A stretch of DNA of 43,869 nt from Ferruginibacter sp. (GTDB lineage: Bacteria > Bacteroidota > Bacteroidia > Chitinophagales > Chitinophagaceae). This document shows positions 8,674 through 18,220 of this stretch, piece by piece. The stretch covers positions 1 through 43,869 of the forward strand of contig JANXSK010000234.1 in assembly GCA_025352695.1 (NCBI GenBank). The letters are read 5' to 3'. How positions within the stretch are numbered: the first letter of the stretch is position 1; every line of letters begins with the position of its first letter. The translations under genes were made by a program, and so were the position numbers. The notes below the pieces were generated by a model. That model made no database searches. It was not told where the DNA came from and was given only the letters and a program-made list of their open reading frames with translations.

Positions 8674-9459
8674 ATGAAGCAATATTTACGGAGTGCTTGT
8701 TTAATTGTTACAGGATGTTTTTTTTTGTTACAGTCCTTTGCTTTGCAGCCTATACCGCGGTTTAAAGTATTGGTGCTTTTCGAAAATAAGGAGCATCATA
8801 TTGCTTATTCTACAGAAGCAACACACTGGCTTAATCAATTGGCTGCAGACAGTAGTTTTGCCATTGATTATATAAATAATACCGATGCTATTGATGGTAA
8901 TTATTTAAAGCAATACCAGCTATTTATTCAACTGGATTACCCGCCTTATGGCTGGAAAGACAAATCTGTAGCAGCTTTTCAGCATTATGTTGAAGAGGGA
9001 AGAGGAGGCTGGATTGGTTTTCATCATGCCACTTTATTAGGCGAATTTGATGGCTATCCCATGTAGCAATGGTTTTTTAATTTTATGGGTGGTATACGTT
9101 TTACCAACTATATTCCAGACTTTGCAAATGGTACAGTGAACGTGGAAGATTCGCTTCATGTGAGCATGAAAAATATACCTGGAAAATTTATTATCAGTAA
9201 GGAAGAATGGTACAGTTATGACAGAAGTCCAAGGCAAAATGTACATGTTATAGCAAGTGTAGATGAATCAACGTATGTGCCTTCATCGCCGGTAAAAATG
9301 GGCGATCACCCGGTTATATGGACTAATACAAATTATGCTTGTAAAAATATTTATATTTTTATGGGGCATTCTCCAGAGCTATTTAAGGATGCAACATACA
9401 CAACCATTTTTTGCAATTCAATATTTTGGGCTGCAGGGCAAATACCAAAATCATTATAA
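8674..9459 (+). pseudogene. ThuA-like (trehalose-utilisation family) protein, interrupted by an in-frame TAG
   Basis: Both halves lie in one reading frame and together give a ThuA-like protein of about 261 residues with an N-terminal signal peptide (residues 1-24). The first half has the family's nucleophile-like segment GGWIGFHHATLLGEF. Then comes a TAG at 9064-9066 (codon 131), and the frame goes straight on with QWFFNFMGGIRF and the conserved HPVIWTN and IYIFMGHSPELF segments. The context (YPM-stop-QWFF) suggests TGG for Trp mutated to TAG. No frameshift is seen and both halves look well conserved, so the lesion is recent, or the base is a sequence error. The family is class-I glutamine-amidotransferase-like and linked to sugar metabolism; the substrate is unknown. 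The next gene begins 6 bases later and was probably co-transcribed. Confidence 0.82.
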
Positions 9460-9465
9460 ATTAAA

Positions 9466-10638
9466 ATGACACAAATTCCAAAACGGCTTCAATCAGTAGA
9501 TGTATTTCGTGCCATTACCATGTTACTCATGATTTTTGTAAATGATGTAAGTGGTGTGAAGCAAATTCCATCCTGGATAGAACATGTCGCTGCAAGTGAA
9601 GATGGGCTTGGTTTTGCAGATACTGTTTTTCCGGCTTTTCTTTTTATTGTAGGGCTCTCACTTCCTTTTGCCATACGCAACAGGATCAATAGGGGCGATA
9701 CTTTAATAAATATAAGCATTTATATTTTCAGCAGGTCTGTTGCACTTTTGGTGATGGGCTTCTTTCAGGTTAATAGTGAAAATTATAGTTCTACTGCACT
9801 TTTACCGAAGGCTGTTTGGATCATGGCCATCACCATTTCTTTCTTCCTTATCTGGCTAGACTATCTACCTGCTATGGCTAAAACGAAAAAATATATTTTG
9901 ACAGGCAGTGGTATTGCGCTGCTAGTTTTATTGGCTTTTCTGTTTAAAGGAGGTACACTTGCAGCACCTGAAGGTATGCGGCCTTCGTGGTGGGGAATAT
10001 TGGGAATCATTGGCTGGGCCTACTTGGTTTGTGCGTTCATATTTTTATTTACAAAGGGCACTATACCTTTTTTAATTTTTGTAGTTATACTATTTATGAT
10101 TATTAATATCACGCAACATTCGGGGTTATTAAAATTAAATTTACCGGTTATTGGGGATGCATCCTCTGTAACATTAGTGATGTTAGGTATTTTGCTATCA
10201 GTACTGTACGGCGAATTATCTGGTAAGAAAAACGATCAATATTTATTGCTGTTGTTTTTAACCATCGCTATGGTGTTGATAGTTGGCGGTTTAATAATAC
10301 GGCCGTTTACCGGAGGGATTTCAAAAATATATTCTACGCCAGCATGGGTTTTTATTTGTGCCGGCATTAGCGTTTTGTTTTTTACTTTAATTATTTGGCT
10401 GGTTGATATTAGTAGGATGCAAAACTGGTTTAATATTATCAGGCCTGCAGGCACAAGTACACTTACCTGTTACTTAATTCCATATCTATTGTATTCGGTT
10501 TACAGCCTGCTGCATTTTAAATACCCACCATTTTTAAATAGCGGAATTGGGGGCTTGATACGATCATTTACAGTGTCTTTATTAATAATTATGCTGGTGG
10601 GTAGTATGGAAAAAATAAGGATACGATTGAAAATTTAA
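9466..10638 (+). CDS. DUF5009/HGSNAT-like membrane acyltransferase
   Basis: A 390-residue membrane protein with about 10-11 hydrophobic segments. The start, RLQSVDVFRAITMLLMIFVN, and the GFADTVFPAFLFIVGLSLPF stretch are the signature of the family that includes heparan-alpha-glucosaminide N-acetyltransferase and bacterial NagX/DUF5009 proteins. These are thought to pass acetyl groups across the membrane to sugars. It starts 6 bases after the end of the ThuA-like gene, so the two form an operon. In many Bacteroidota such proteins sit among glycan-catabolism genes, but none are seen beside this one. The family is secure; the acceptor is unknown. Confidence 0.88.
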   Translation: MTQIPKRLQSVDVFRAITMLLMIFVNDVSGVKQIPSWIEHVAASEDGLGFADTVFPAFLFIVGLSLPFAIRNRINRGDTLINISIYIFSRSVALLVMGFFQVNSENYSSTALLPKAVWIMAITISFFLIWLDYLPAMAKTKKYILTGSGIALLVLLAFLFKGGTLAAPEGMRPSWWGILGIIGWAYLVCAFIFLFTKGTIPFLIFVVILFMIINITQHSGLLKLNLPVIGDASSVTLVMLGILLSVLYGELSGKKNDQYLLLLFLTIAMVLIVGGLIIRPFTGGISKIYSTPAWVFICAGISVLFFTLIIWLVDISRMQNWFNIIRPAGTSTLTCYLIPYLLYSVYSLLHFKYPPFLNSGIGGLIRSFTVSLLIIMLVGSMEKIRIRLKI

Positions 10639-10702
10639 CGTGAAACATTTATAAATACCCAATAAAAGTTCATGTTTAGGGAGCTTGAATAGAACTTAAC
10701 TT

Positions 10703-12724
10703 TTACTCAAATAACTCAAACTTACTTTTGGGTCTTCTGCTTTCCCCCCATTTAAAATTTTTTAGGTATTTCTGATCTTCAGGTCTTTGTCGAAGCGGGT
10801 AGAGGGTACCATCTACATTGTTTATAAATTTTATTTTATTGATTGCTTTATCTACAAAGTAAACATCTATCACATCACCCTTACTGCGGTTCATTCCTAT
10901 AAAAGCACTATCATCGTCCTGCGGATAAAAAATACTTTCGGCCGGCGAACCTTTTACCCGGATATAATCCATTGATCCATCTTTAAAATAGCCATTAATG
11001 GTGCGTCCGCCCATCTGATTATACATTTCGTCGTTGGCTTTATTAATAACAATCCCATTCTCAAAAACATACACCCTTTTAGCTTTTTTATTTTCAGTAA
11101 ACATATAAATAGTATCTCCCGCTAGTTGAGATTTATTGTTAAATAGTAAAGGTTTTTGATACAAACGAAAAACAGAATCTTCCGAAGAATAAAATAGGCT
11201 GTCACAAACTGCCTGCACAGAATCATTAAAAATACGTACATGATGAAAAGCTTCGAAATAGCGTATGGCAGTATCTTTTAATGCTTTACCATGGGTTATT
11301 TTTTTTTGAGAAAAAGTTGTACTATCTACTTTGTTATGAAGGCTTTCTTTTTCTGAAAGTGTATTAAAAAGACTGTCAGCAGGTTTACCGTTGGTACTTG
11401 CCTGTTTTAGGGAAGCATCGATGGGAAATTGATTTACAGCTTTTTCATTGTCTCTTATTTTTGCAATAGTTGCATCTGCTCTTTTTGTTAAAGCAGCCTC
11501 TTTGGTAGTATCAATTATTGCTGCGTTATTTTGCCCGTTATTTTTTTCAACAACATATACAAATAAGGAGTCTTCTTTTTTTATTGGCGTTATTGGTTTA
11601 AGCCAATCAATATCCAATGAACTCTTTTTTTGAAGATTATTATTATGTTGCAACGCTGTGTTGCCGGAATCTCTTAAATTAAAAATTGTAGTTTTTTTAA
11701 GAGTATCCGTTTTTATTATTTTGTTGCCATCAATATCTCTTTTTTCTACTCCTGAAAAAAGGGTATCTGCAACAATAAATGTACTGTCGTTGCCATCGCC
11801 TTTAAATATTAATAATGGTTTTCGGGTTGCTAAAAAAGAATTGGTAAACTTGTTTAAAAAAATTTGATTGCCTAAAATAGTATAGCCATTTACACTGTCC
11901 CTAATTACCGCATTTTCTTCTAATTGTGCAATTCCACTTTTTTCATCATAGGCCATTTTATTGGCAACATACGTTCTGGTACTGTCTTTTATTACAGTAC
12001 GGTTCCCAAAAAATGCCCTTCCGTTTTTTAAATCATAGGTGCCACTTGTTGTATAAATATCGCCTCCTTCTTTACTTTTAATTTTTGTTGCAGTAATAAA
12101 AGTTACCAGTTGCGATTGAGTATTATATAATAAACTATCGCTTACGATATCATATTTTGGATCTACCAGGTGAACATTTTTTTTAAAATATACATCTTTT
12201 GTATTGGCATAATAAGTGCCCTCCAAACTGGTTAATACCGTATTAGCATTCACCACTTTACCTCCGTTTTTATAATTGCCTACACTCGATTTTAAATCGT
12301 AATCTAATTCCTGCGTGTAAAGCGTTCCTTTTTTGTCGGTAAGCCGTACATCTTTTTTTAAAAAAGCCATCCTGTCGGCACCCAAATAACGAAGGTATTG
12401 TGAGTAAGTATTTATACTGTCATTTTGGTTTATGTGTACATTCCCGAATCCTTCCAACACATTTGTTTGACTGTTGATAGTTGCACTGTCACAATAAAAT
12501 AGTGTTAATCCTTCTTTTAAAATAACATTACCTGCAATAGTTTTTAAGGTTGTAACAGAGTCTATCATTTTTTCCCGAAGGCTCTTTCCCTGTATTATTT
12601 GAATAATTCGAATTGTATCGCTACCAGGTTGAGCTGGTGCAGTTATTTGTGCAAAGGCGGTGGTGTTACCAGCAAACAAGAGCAGGATTAAAAAAAAAAT
12701 ACTTGTGATAAATGTTAGTTTCAA
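10703..12724 (-). CDS. OstA-like protein (LptA-type LPS transport, long form)
   Basis: A 673-residue exported protein with a signal peptide (residues 1-25, ending TTAFA). The N-terminal 300 residues are built of beta-jellyroll-type repeats recognisable in stretches such as GNVILKEGLTLFYCDSA and LEGFGNVHINQNDSI, the OstA/LptA superfamily pattern. Similar stretches recur late in the protein (FNDSVQAVCDSLFYSSEDS near residue 500), so there are at least two OstA blocks joined by a Lys/Asn/Asp-rich linker. It is much longer than proteobacterial LptA (about 185 residues), as is usual in Bacteroidota. It is the third gene in a minus-strand series (amidase, MlaD, OstA) that diverges from lptD, which supports a role as the periplasmic LPS bridge. 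Confidence 0.86.
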   Translation of the reverse strand: MKLTFITSIFFLILLLFAGNTTAFAQITAPAQPGSDTIRIIQIIQGKSLREKMIDSVTTLKTIAGNVILKEGLTLFYCDSATINSQTNVLEGFGNVHINQNDSINTYSQYLRYLGADRMAFLKKDVRLTDKKGTLYTQELDYDLKSSVGNYKNGGKVVNANTVLTSLEGTYYANTKDVYFKKNVHLVDPKYDIVSDSLLYNTQSQLVTFITATKIKSKEGGDIYTTSGTYDLKNGRAFFGNRTVIKDSTRTYVANKMAYDEKSGIAQLEENAVIRDSVNGYTILGNQIFLNKFTNSFLATRKPLLIFKGDGNDSTFIVADTLFSGVEKRDIDGNKIIKTDTLKKTTIFNLRDSGNTALQHNNNLQKKSSLDIDWLKPITPIKKEDSLFVYVVEKNNGQNNAAIIDTTKEAALTKRADATIAKIRDNEKAVNQFPIDASLKQASTNGKPADSLFNTLSEKESLHNKVDSTTFSQKKITHGKALKDTAIRYFEAFHHVRIFNDSVQAVCDSLFYSSEDSVFRLYQKPLLFNNKSQLAGDTIYMFTENKKAKRVYVFENGIVINKANDEMYNQMGGRTINGYFKDGSMDYIRVKGSPAESIFYPQDDDSAFIGMNRSKGDVIDVYFVDKAINKIKFINNVDGTLYPLRQRPEDQKYLKNFKWGESRRPKSKFELFE

Positions 12725-12871
12725 TGCATATTATTTTAGCCGGATGTAATTTCAACTATTATTTACAAACGGAATCACAAAGTTTAAGTAGTATGATTTT
12801 ATAGTCAAACAGGCATTAAGTTCAAACACTGCACTCTATTAAAAAAGAAAATTTACGTATGCGGAAAATGT

Positions 12872-13888
12872 TTATTTATTTATAAGATATGGAGCATTTA
12901 CGGTATCAGGCAATGGTACTAGTAGCGGGCCTTTTTTATCTTTATTTCCAAAAACGGAAATATTTACATATCGTTTAGGATGAACCCTTACATCATCCAA
13001 CAACAGGTTTATTTTATTGGAAGTAGCATTCAGATTATTATAAAGTTTAGTATCGTTTAAAAGCAGGCCAAGGGTTCCCTGGTTACTGCTCATTTTACCA
13101 ATGGCATTCTTTAAATCTTCAACAGTGGCATTCAGCGTTGTCAACGTTTTCTCAAAGTCAAGTTTTGAAAATTTATCTGTTGTTGTTACGACATTGCTCA
13201 TTGTTTGATTAAGTTTATCATTGTTATTTTTAAGAGCGCCGGTAAATGAACTTACGTTATCCATCGTTTTTGCGAGGGAGCCAGTTTGTGCATTTAACAA
13301 TCCTTGTAAGGATACAGATGAAATAGCAAGGCTGGCAGTAGTTTTGTTAAGATTTTCTATCATGCCTTTGATATTTGTTTTTGAGTTAGGGTCAAAAATG
13401 CTGTTAACGTTCTTTAGTAAGGTATCTAAAGATTTTGTAGCATTGGTTACCTGAAGTAGAACAGGATCGATTTTTTTCATCGCATCTCCAATAAGATTAT
13501 CTCCAATAATTGTTTTTATAGTGTCTTTATTTTTTAAAATATTGCTACTGTTTCCCAACCTTATATCCAACTGCACTGTTCCTAACAATGACTTGTTAAT
13601 TACCGCCACCGCATCGTCAGGAATAATTACATCTTCAGTTATATTAATATCAACTACAATTCGGCGCATCTCTTTACCTCCATCAGTTTTATTAATATTA
13701 CCAACCTGCTTACCATTTATAACTACAGGGTTACTATTGGCAAGACCCTGAATGTCGCTAAAAACAGCAAAATAATGGGTGTTGTTGCCGCCAATATTTT
13801 TTCCTTTTAAAAAATTAAACCCCAATATTAGCAGTACAATGGCGATGGTTGTTAAAGCACCTACTTTTGTTTCATTTGAGATTGTCAT
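12872..13888 (-). CDS. MlaD/MCE-family lipid-transport protein
   Basis: A 338-residue protein with one N-terminal membrane anchor (about residues 9-26) followed by a single MCE domain (about 38-115; FAVFSDIQGLANSNPVVINGKQVG) and a long helical tail ending near residue 315. MCE proteins form rings that carry phospholipids or other lipids between membranes, normally with an ABC transporter (MlaE/MlaF). Those partners are not in this window. It lies between the amidase (73-base gap) and the OstA-like gene (147-base gap) on the same strand, so it shares an envelope-biogenesis neighbourhood and probably the transcript. Confidence 0.88.
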   Translation of the reverse strand: MTISNETKVGALTTIAIVLLILGFNFLKGKNIGGNNTHYFAVFSDIQGLANSNPVVINGKQVGNINKTDGGKEMRRIVVDINITEDVIIPDDAVAVINKSLLGTVQLDIRLGNSSNILKNKDTIKTIIGDNLIGDAMKKIDPVLLQVTNATKSLDTLLKNVNSIFDPNSKTNIKGMIENLNKTTASLAISSVSLQGLLNAQTGSLAKTMDNVSSFTGALKNNNDKLNQTMSNVVTTTDKFSKLDFEKTLTTLNATVEDLKNAIGKMSSNQGTLGLLLNDTKLYNNLNATSNKINLLLDDVRVHPKRYVNISVFGNKDKKGPLLVPLPDTVNAPYLINK

Positions 13889-13961
13889 TTGTAAACTAAG
13901 TTGTTTAGAAAGTAAAAATAGGAAATATTTATTTTAAACTTCGGAGACTACCTTAATAGAT

Positions 13962-15299
13962 TTATTTTTTTGTAAATAATACCACACCATTTTTTTTTGC
14001 ATCCGAAGTAATGCGAACCTCAGTTCTGGTATTACCCTCGGTTACAATCATTAAAGCGGTATTTGGCGGAATGTTTCCTTCATTTTCAGCGTAGATCAAT
14101 AATTCGTTTTCGGTTTTATTTGGATCGGCTACAAGGTTGAAGGATACAGGTTTTTCTGTTAATGATTTATTGCTTAACACTGCTTTACCATTGTAAAAAA
14201 CAGATACTATATCTCCATCAATATCGCCATCATCATAAAGGTCTACCTTAAAATTTGCCTGCTGTAAATCAATTCTTTTTAAAATATTTTTTGATCTTTC
14301 TGCATATTTTTCAACAGCCAGGCTTGTTTCCGGTATTTTTTGTAAGGTTGCTGCTGTTGCAGCAGTATGATCAATATCATCTTTGTATCTTTTTATTGCA
14401 CTGGTAATGCATTCAGCTAGTTCCTGCTGTCCTTTAGCACTGTTTAAATAGCGTTCGTCTTCGTAATTGGTAATAAAACCTGTTTCAATTAATATCGCCG
14501 GCATATTGGTAGCCTGTAAAACCCAAATACCTTTTTGGCGTTGGTTAAGCCCCAAAGCGGCACGATCTGTTTTGTCAACTTCTTCATCTACCATGGTAGC
14601 CAGTTTTATGCTTTTTTTCTGGTAACGGTCAGCATAAATCTTAGCTCTTATTCTTCCTTCTGGTGTATCAAAATCAATAGCATTGTAAACGCTGTCGGAA
14701 CCTGACTCTATTTGTAAGTCCTCGTTATTCATAACTGCCTTTAATTTCTCACTGGTTTTATGTGCAGCAAATAACCAGATACTGGTGCCACTGCGCTTAC
14801 TGCCAATTTTGTAATACTCGTAAGTAGGTACGGTAACTGTATAGGCCGTAGATATTTTTTTCTTTTTTCTTCCCTTACCTGTATACTTTACATGATAACG
14901 TGTTTCGTGGTGAGAACCTATTTGCCTTCTGCCTGTTTGTAAATTTACCGCATCTGCATGTATACACACAAAAAGATCTCCTTTATTTTCGTTGGCAATA
15001 TCAGCTTTTTCAGGAGGCGATTGGTATATATCTGTTGTACGGGTAGGAACTATTTTTACATCAGGCAATTGTTTTCTTAATTCAGCCACTAGTTTGTTGC
15101 TAATGTCTAAAGTAATATTTTTTTCATACGAATTTAAACCACCTTCATACCCACCATGGGCGCCAAAATCTTTACCACCGTGGCCTGCATCTACAATGAT
15201 TGTTTTTATTTTTTTTGGAGTTTGTGCATGAACAGCAGGAGAGAAGAAAAGCGTTGCTAATAAAACCTTTATCACAAAATTCTTTTTGAACATATTCAA
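13962..15299 (-). CDS. N-acetylmuramoyl-L-alanine amidase (Amidase_3)
   Basis: Cleaves the bond between MurNAc and the stem peptide of peptidoglycan. A signal peptide (residues 1-25, VHAQ) precedes the Amidase_3 domain (about 30-300). The zinc site is visible: DAGHGGKDFGAHG with the first His, the Glu of YEKNITLDIS, CIHADA with the second His, and ILIETGFITNYEDER with the catalytic Glu. A basic insertion (GKGRKKKKIS) sits in the domain's middle. A further C-terminal domain of about 120 residues (about 325-445) looks beta-rich and may be a localisation module. It is the first gene of the series amidase-MlaD-OstA and is divergent from lptD with 83 bases between start codons. Confidence 0.92.
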   Translation of the reverse strand: MNMFKKNFVIKVLLATLFFSPAVHAQTPKKIKTIIVDAGHGGKDFGAHGGYEGGLNSYEKNITLDISNKLVAELRKQLPDVKIVPTRTTDIYQSPPEKADIANENKGDLFVCIHADAVNLQTGRRQIGSHHETRYHVKYTGKGRKKKKISTAYTVTVPTYEYYKIGSKRSGTSIWLFAAHKTSEKLKAVMNNEDLQIESGSDSVYNAIDFDTPEGRIRAKIYADRYQKKSIKLATMVDEEVDKTDRAALGLNQRQKGIWVLQATNMPAILIETGFITNYEDERYLNSAKGQQELAECITSAIKRYKDDIDHTAATAATLQKIPETSLAVEKYAERSKNILKRIDLQQANFKVDLYDDGDIDGDIVSVFYNGKAVLSNKSLTEKPVSFNLVADPNKTENELLIYAENEGNIPPNTALMIVTEGNTRTEVRITSDAKKNGVVLFTKK

Positions 15300-15343
15300 A
15301 CTGGTTTATTGGTGTTTAGTAATAATAAGAATTCATTCACACA

Positions 15344-15370
15344 TTGGTGTGCCTAATATCATTATTTTTG
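15344..15370 (+). promoter_or_regulatory. Candidate promoter of lptD
   Basis: TTG at 15344-15346, a 16-base spacer and TATTTTTG at 15363-15370, matching the Bacteroidota pattern with a slightly short spacer. Transcription would begin about 7 bases before the ATG at 15383, giving an almost leaderless message. It also argues against using the TTG at 15344 as start codon. Confidence 0.4.
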
Positions 15371-15382
15371 TGCTCTACTGCA

Positions 15383-18202
15383 ATGGACAAAGATCACAAA
15401 GGTAAGGCAAAAAATATATTGGCATCCATGGTGATGGCCTTACTAATTACAGCAACGCTTGCCATTGGTAATAAGAAGCTTTTTAAGCCGGAGTTTTACA
15501 AAAGTTTAACTATCGACACCATCCCGAAAACGTTGGCTGAACAAAAAAAATCTTCAAAATTAAAAACCTCCTTCTCCAAAGACTCACTTCAACAATTAAA
15601 TAGCAAAAGAAGTATAGGAGTTGATACAGGAGTTATTCCCTTAAAAAAAGATACTACTTCAATATATTTTAACGATACGATTCCATCAAATTCTGATACC
15701 ATTAGGGTAGATACGATTTATGCAAAAATGTCAAAAGATTCTCTTAATGCTCCGGTAGTTTATCATGCCGATGATTCACTTGTGATGGATGTACCAGGTA
15801 ATAAAATAACATTGTATGGAAAAAAATCCAGTACAAAATATTTAGATAATGATATGGAAGCGCCGATTATCATATTTGACCAAAAAACAAATCTTGTTAT
15901 TGCATCTATTAAAAAAGACAGTACCGGTAAGGCAATTTCGTTTCCTACTTTAAAGCAAGCTGAATCAAAAATGGTAAGTGATACCATTTTATTTAATATG
16001 AAAAATGGAAGAGGAATTACCAAGGGAACCTATACCCAACAAGGGGAAATGTATATTTATGGTGAAAAAATTAAAAAGGTAAATGCTTCTGAATTTTATG
16101 CTTTTAAAGGAAGGTTTACCACCTGTAATTTAGATACTCCCCACTTTGCTTTTGTAAGTAAAAAAATAAAATTTATCAACAAAAAATTTGCTGTAACAGG
16201 GCCTGTACATCCAGAGTTTGAAGGCATACCGATACCTATTGTTTTGCCTTTTGGTATTTTTCCATTAAGTACGGGCAGGCATTCCGGTATATTGGCGCCA
16301 ACTTTTACTGCCAATGATCAATTTGGGATAGCCCTGGAAGGATTAGGCTATTATAAAGTATTGAATGATAATTGGGATATAACAACAAGGGCTACACTAT
16401 ATTCATACGGCAGCGTTACTTTTAATGTAAGTCCGCGGTACATGAAACGCTATCATTATTCTGGAAATTTTTCCATTGACATCAACCGGTTTAAATACAA
16501 TTTTAAGGGCGATCCGGATTTTTCAACCACCAACGCATTTAATGTACGCTGGACACATAGCGCCGATACTAAAGCCAGGCCCGGCGTAACTTTTAGCGCC
16601 AATGTAAATGCGGGTAGCAGTAAATTTAATTCTACCGTTCCCAACAGTCCAGCCAGAAATTTTCAAAATCAATTGAGCTCCTCTATTTCGTATGCCAGAA
16701 CCTGGAAAAATAAACCTTACAATGTTTCAATTAATGCAAGTCACTTTCAAAATACCAACGATCAGGTAATACATATTGTACTTCCTGATTTAACGTTTAA
16801 TTTAAATACACTTTATCCTTTCAGGAGAAAAGAACCTATTGGTAATTTAAAATGGTACGAGAATTTGGGCATCGCTTTAAACTCCAATGCAAAAAGTACT
16901 ACCTTTTTTACAGATTCAGTTAATAGAAAAATTAATATAGGTAAGCAGGTATTTAACAATCTTCAATGGGGCGCTACACACAATGTTCCTATTTCTTTAT
17001 CCTTGCCACAAATTGGTCCTATACAAATTTCACCGGGTATAAGTTATTCAGAAAGATGGTACCAGCAGCAGATGTATCGAACATTTGATAGCGTTAAAAA
17101 TAAAATAGATAGTAGTACCAAAAAAGGCTTTTATGCTGCCCGGGATATGTCTTTCAGTTTAGGATTATCAACCCGTATATTTGGTTCTTTCACTTTTGGA
17201 AAAAATTCGAAAGTACAGGGCATACGGCATGAAATACGGCCTTCAATAAGTATAAGTTATAAACCTGATTTTAATGGAAAATCCTATTATTATCTCAAGC
17301 AGGATACTTCGCAACACTACTACAGCAGGAACTCAATATATTCCAATAGTATTTATGGTGCTTTTGGCGAAGGTAAATTTGGTGGGCTAAGTTTTAATAT
17401 AGATAATAACGTTCAAATGAAAGTGCGTAATAAAACAGATACTGGCGAAGTAAAATCAAAAAAAGTGACCTTAATTGATGGGTTAAGTATCAATGGGAGT
17501 TATAATTTTTTAAAAGATTCCTTAAAGTTTAGCACTTTTAGTATTAGTGCCAGAACGAATCTATTTGATAAAATAAATATTACAACAAGTGCTACAGTTG
17601 ATCCTTACGAAGTAGACCCAACCAATGGTCGTACAATTAATAAATTGGTTTGGAAAACTAAGCCAAGTTTGGGAAGGTTTGTTAGTGGCAGCGTCTCAAT
17701 GTCTACACAGTTTCAGGGTGGGGATCAATCTAAAAAGAAAACCAAAATTCAGAACAATCCTAATCAAATGGTTAACCAAAATACAGGGATGCCATTGGAT
17801 GAGTATGAAACAGAGAGAGCTTATATGACTAATAATCCGGCAGAGTTTACTGACTTTAGTATACCATGGTCCCTTAACTTTTCCTACTCGCTTCAGTACA
17901 GTAAAATTTTTGTATTGAGTAAACAAGGTTTTACAAATAACTTAACCCAAAATGTAAACTGGAACTCAACCTTAAAGCTTACCGAAAAGTGGCAATTAGG
18001 TATAAATGGATATTATAATATAACGGCAAAAGAGCTTGGTACCTTATCATTGTCCATTTCCAGAGAATTGCATTGTTGGCAAATGTCTATCAATATATCA
18101 CCGGTTGGGCGTTACCGGTTTTTTAATTTTGCCATTAGTCCCAAGTCGGGTTTGTTGAGAGATGTTAAAATAAATCGAACAAGGAATTTTTTCGAATTCT
18201 AA
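15383..18202 (+). CDS. lptD: Putative LPS-assembly protein LptD
   Basis: The outer-membrane translocon that inserts LPS into the outer leaflet. From ATG at 15383 it is 939 residues with an N-terminal hydrophobic segment (about 12-30), a low-complexity region, an OstA-like beta-jellyroll part (about 120-290), and a C-terminal beta-barrel of about 600 residues. The segment GRHSGILAPTFTANDQFG marks the entry to the barrel and is typical of LptD; the protein ends in a beta strand with a terminal Phe (RNFFEF). An alternative TTG start at 15344 would add 13 residues but overlaps the promoter-like boxes. It is divergent from the amidase gene and convergent with the Kir channel gene. No LptE is visible. 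Confidence 0.9.
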   Translation: MDKDHKGKAKNILASMVMALLITATLAIGNKKLFKPEFYKSLTIDTIPKTLAEQKKSSKLKTSFSKDSLQQLNSKRSIGVDTGVIPLKKDTTSIYFNDTIPSNSDTIRVDTIYAKMSKDSLNAPVVYHADDSLVMDVPGNKITLYGKKSSTKYLDNDMEAPIIIFDQKTNLVIASIKKDSTGKAISFPTLKQAESKMVSDTILFNMKNGRGITKGTYTQQGEMYIYGEKIKKVNASEFYAFKGRFTTCNLDTPHFAFVSKKIKFINKKFAVTGPVHPEFEGIPIPIVLPFGIFPLSTGRHSGILAPTFTANDQFGIALEGLGYYKVLNDNWDITTRATLYSYGSVTFNVSPRYMKRYHYSGNFSIDINRFKYNFKGDPDFSTTNAFNVRWTHSADTKARPGVTFSANVNAGSSKFNSTVPNSPARNFQNQLSSSISYARTWKNKPYNVSINASHFQNTNDQVIHIVLPDLTFNLNTLYPFRRKEPIGNLKWYENLGIALNSNAKSTTFFTDSVNRKINIGKQVFNNLQWGATHNVPISLSLPQIGPIQISPGISYSERWYQQQMYRTFDSVKNKIDSSTKKGFYAARDMSFSLGLSTRIFGSFTFGKNSKVQGIRHEIRPSISISYKPDFNGKSYYYLKQDTSQHYYSRNSIYSNSIYGAFGEGKFGGLSFNIDNNVQMKVRNKTDTGEVKSKKVTLIDGLSINGSYNFLKDSLKFSTFSISARTNLFDKINITTSATVDPYEVDPTNGRTINKLVWKTKPSLGRFVSGSVSMSTQFQGGDQSKKKTKIQNNPNQMVNQNTGMPLDEYETERAYMTNNPAEFTDFSIPWSLNFSYSLQYSKIFVLSKQGFTNNLTQNVNWNSTLKLTEKWQLGINGYYNITAKELGTLSLSISRELHCWQMSINISPVGRYRFFNFAISPKSGLLRDVKINRTRNFFEF

Positions 18203-18220
18203 TTTTTTTATTATAAGCCT

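Noticed and set aside
15344..15382. TTG start of lptD 13 codons upstream
   Set aside because: The extra codons run through a good -7 box and lack a typical signal-peptide start; the ATG at 15383 is better.
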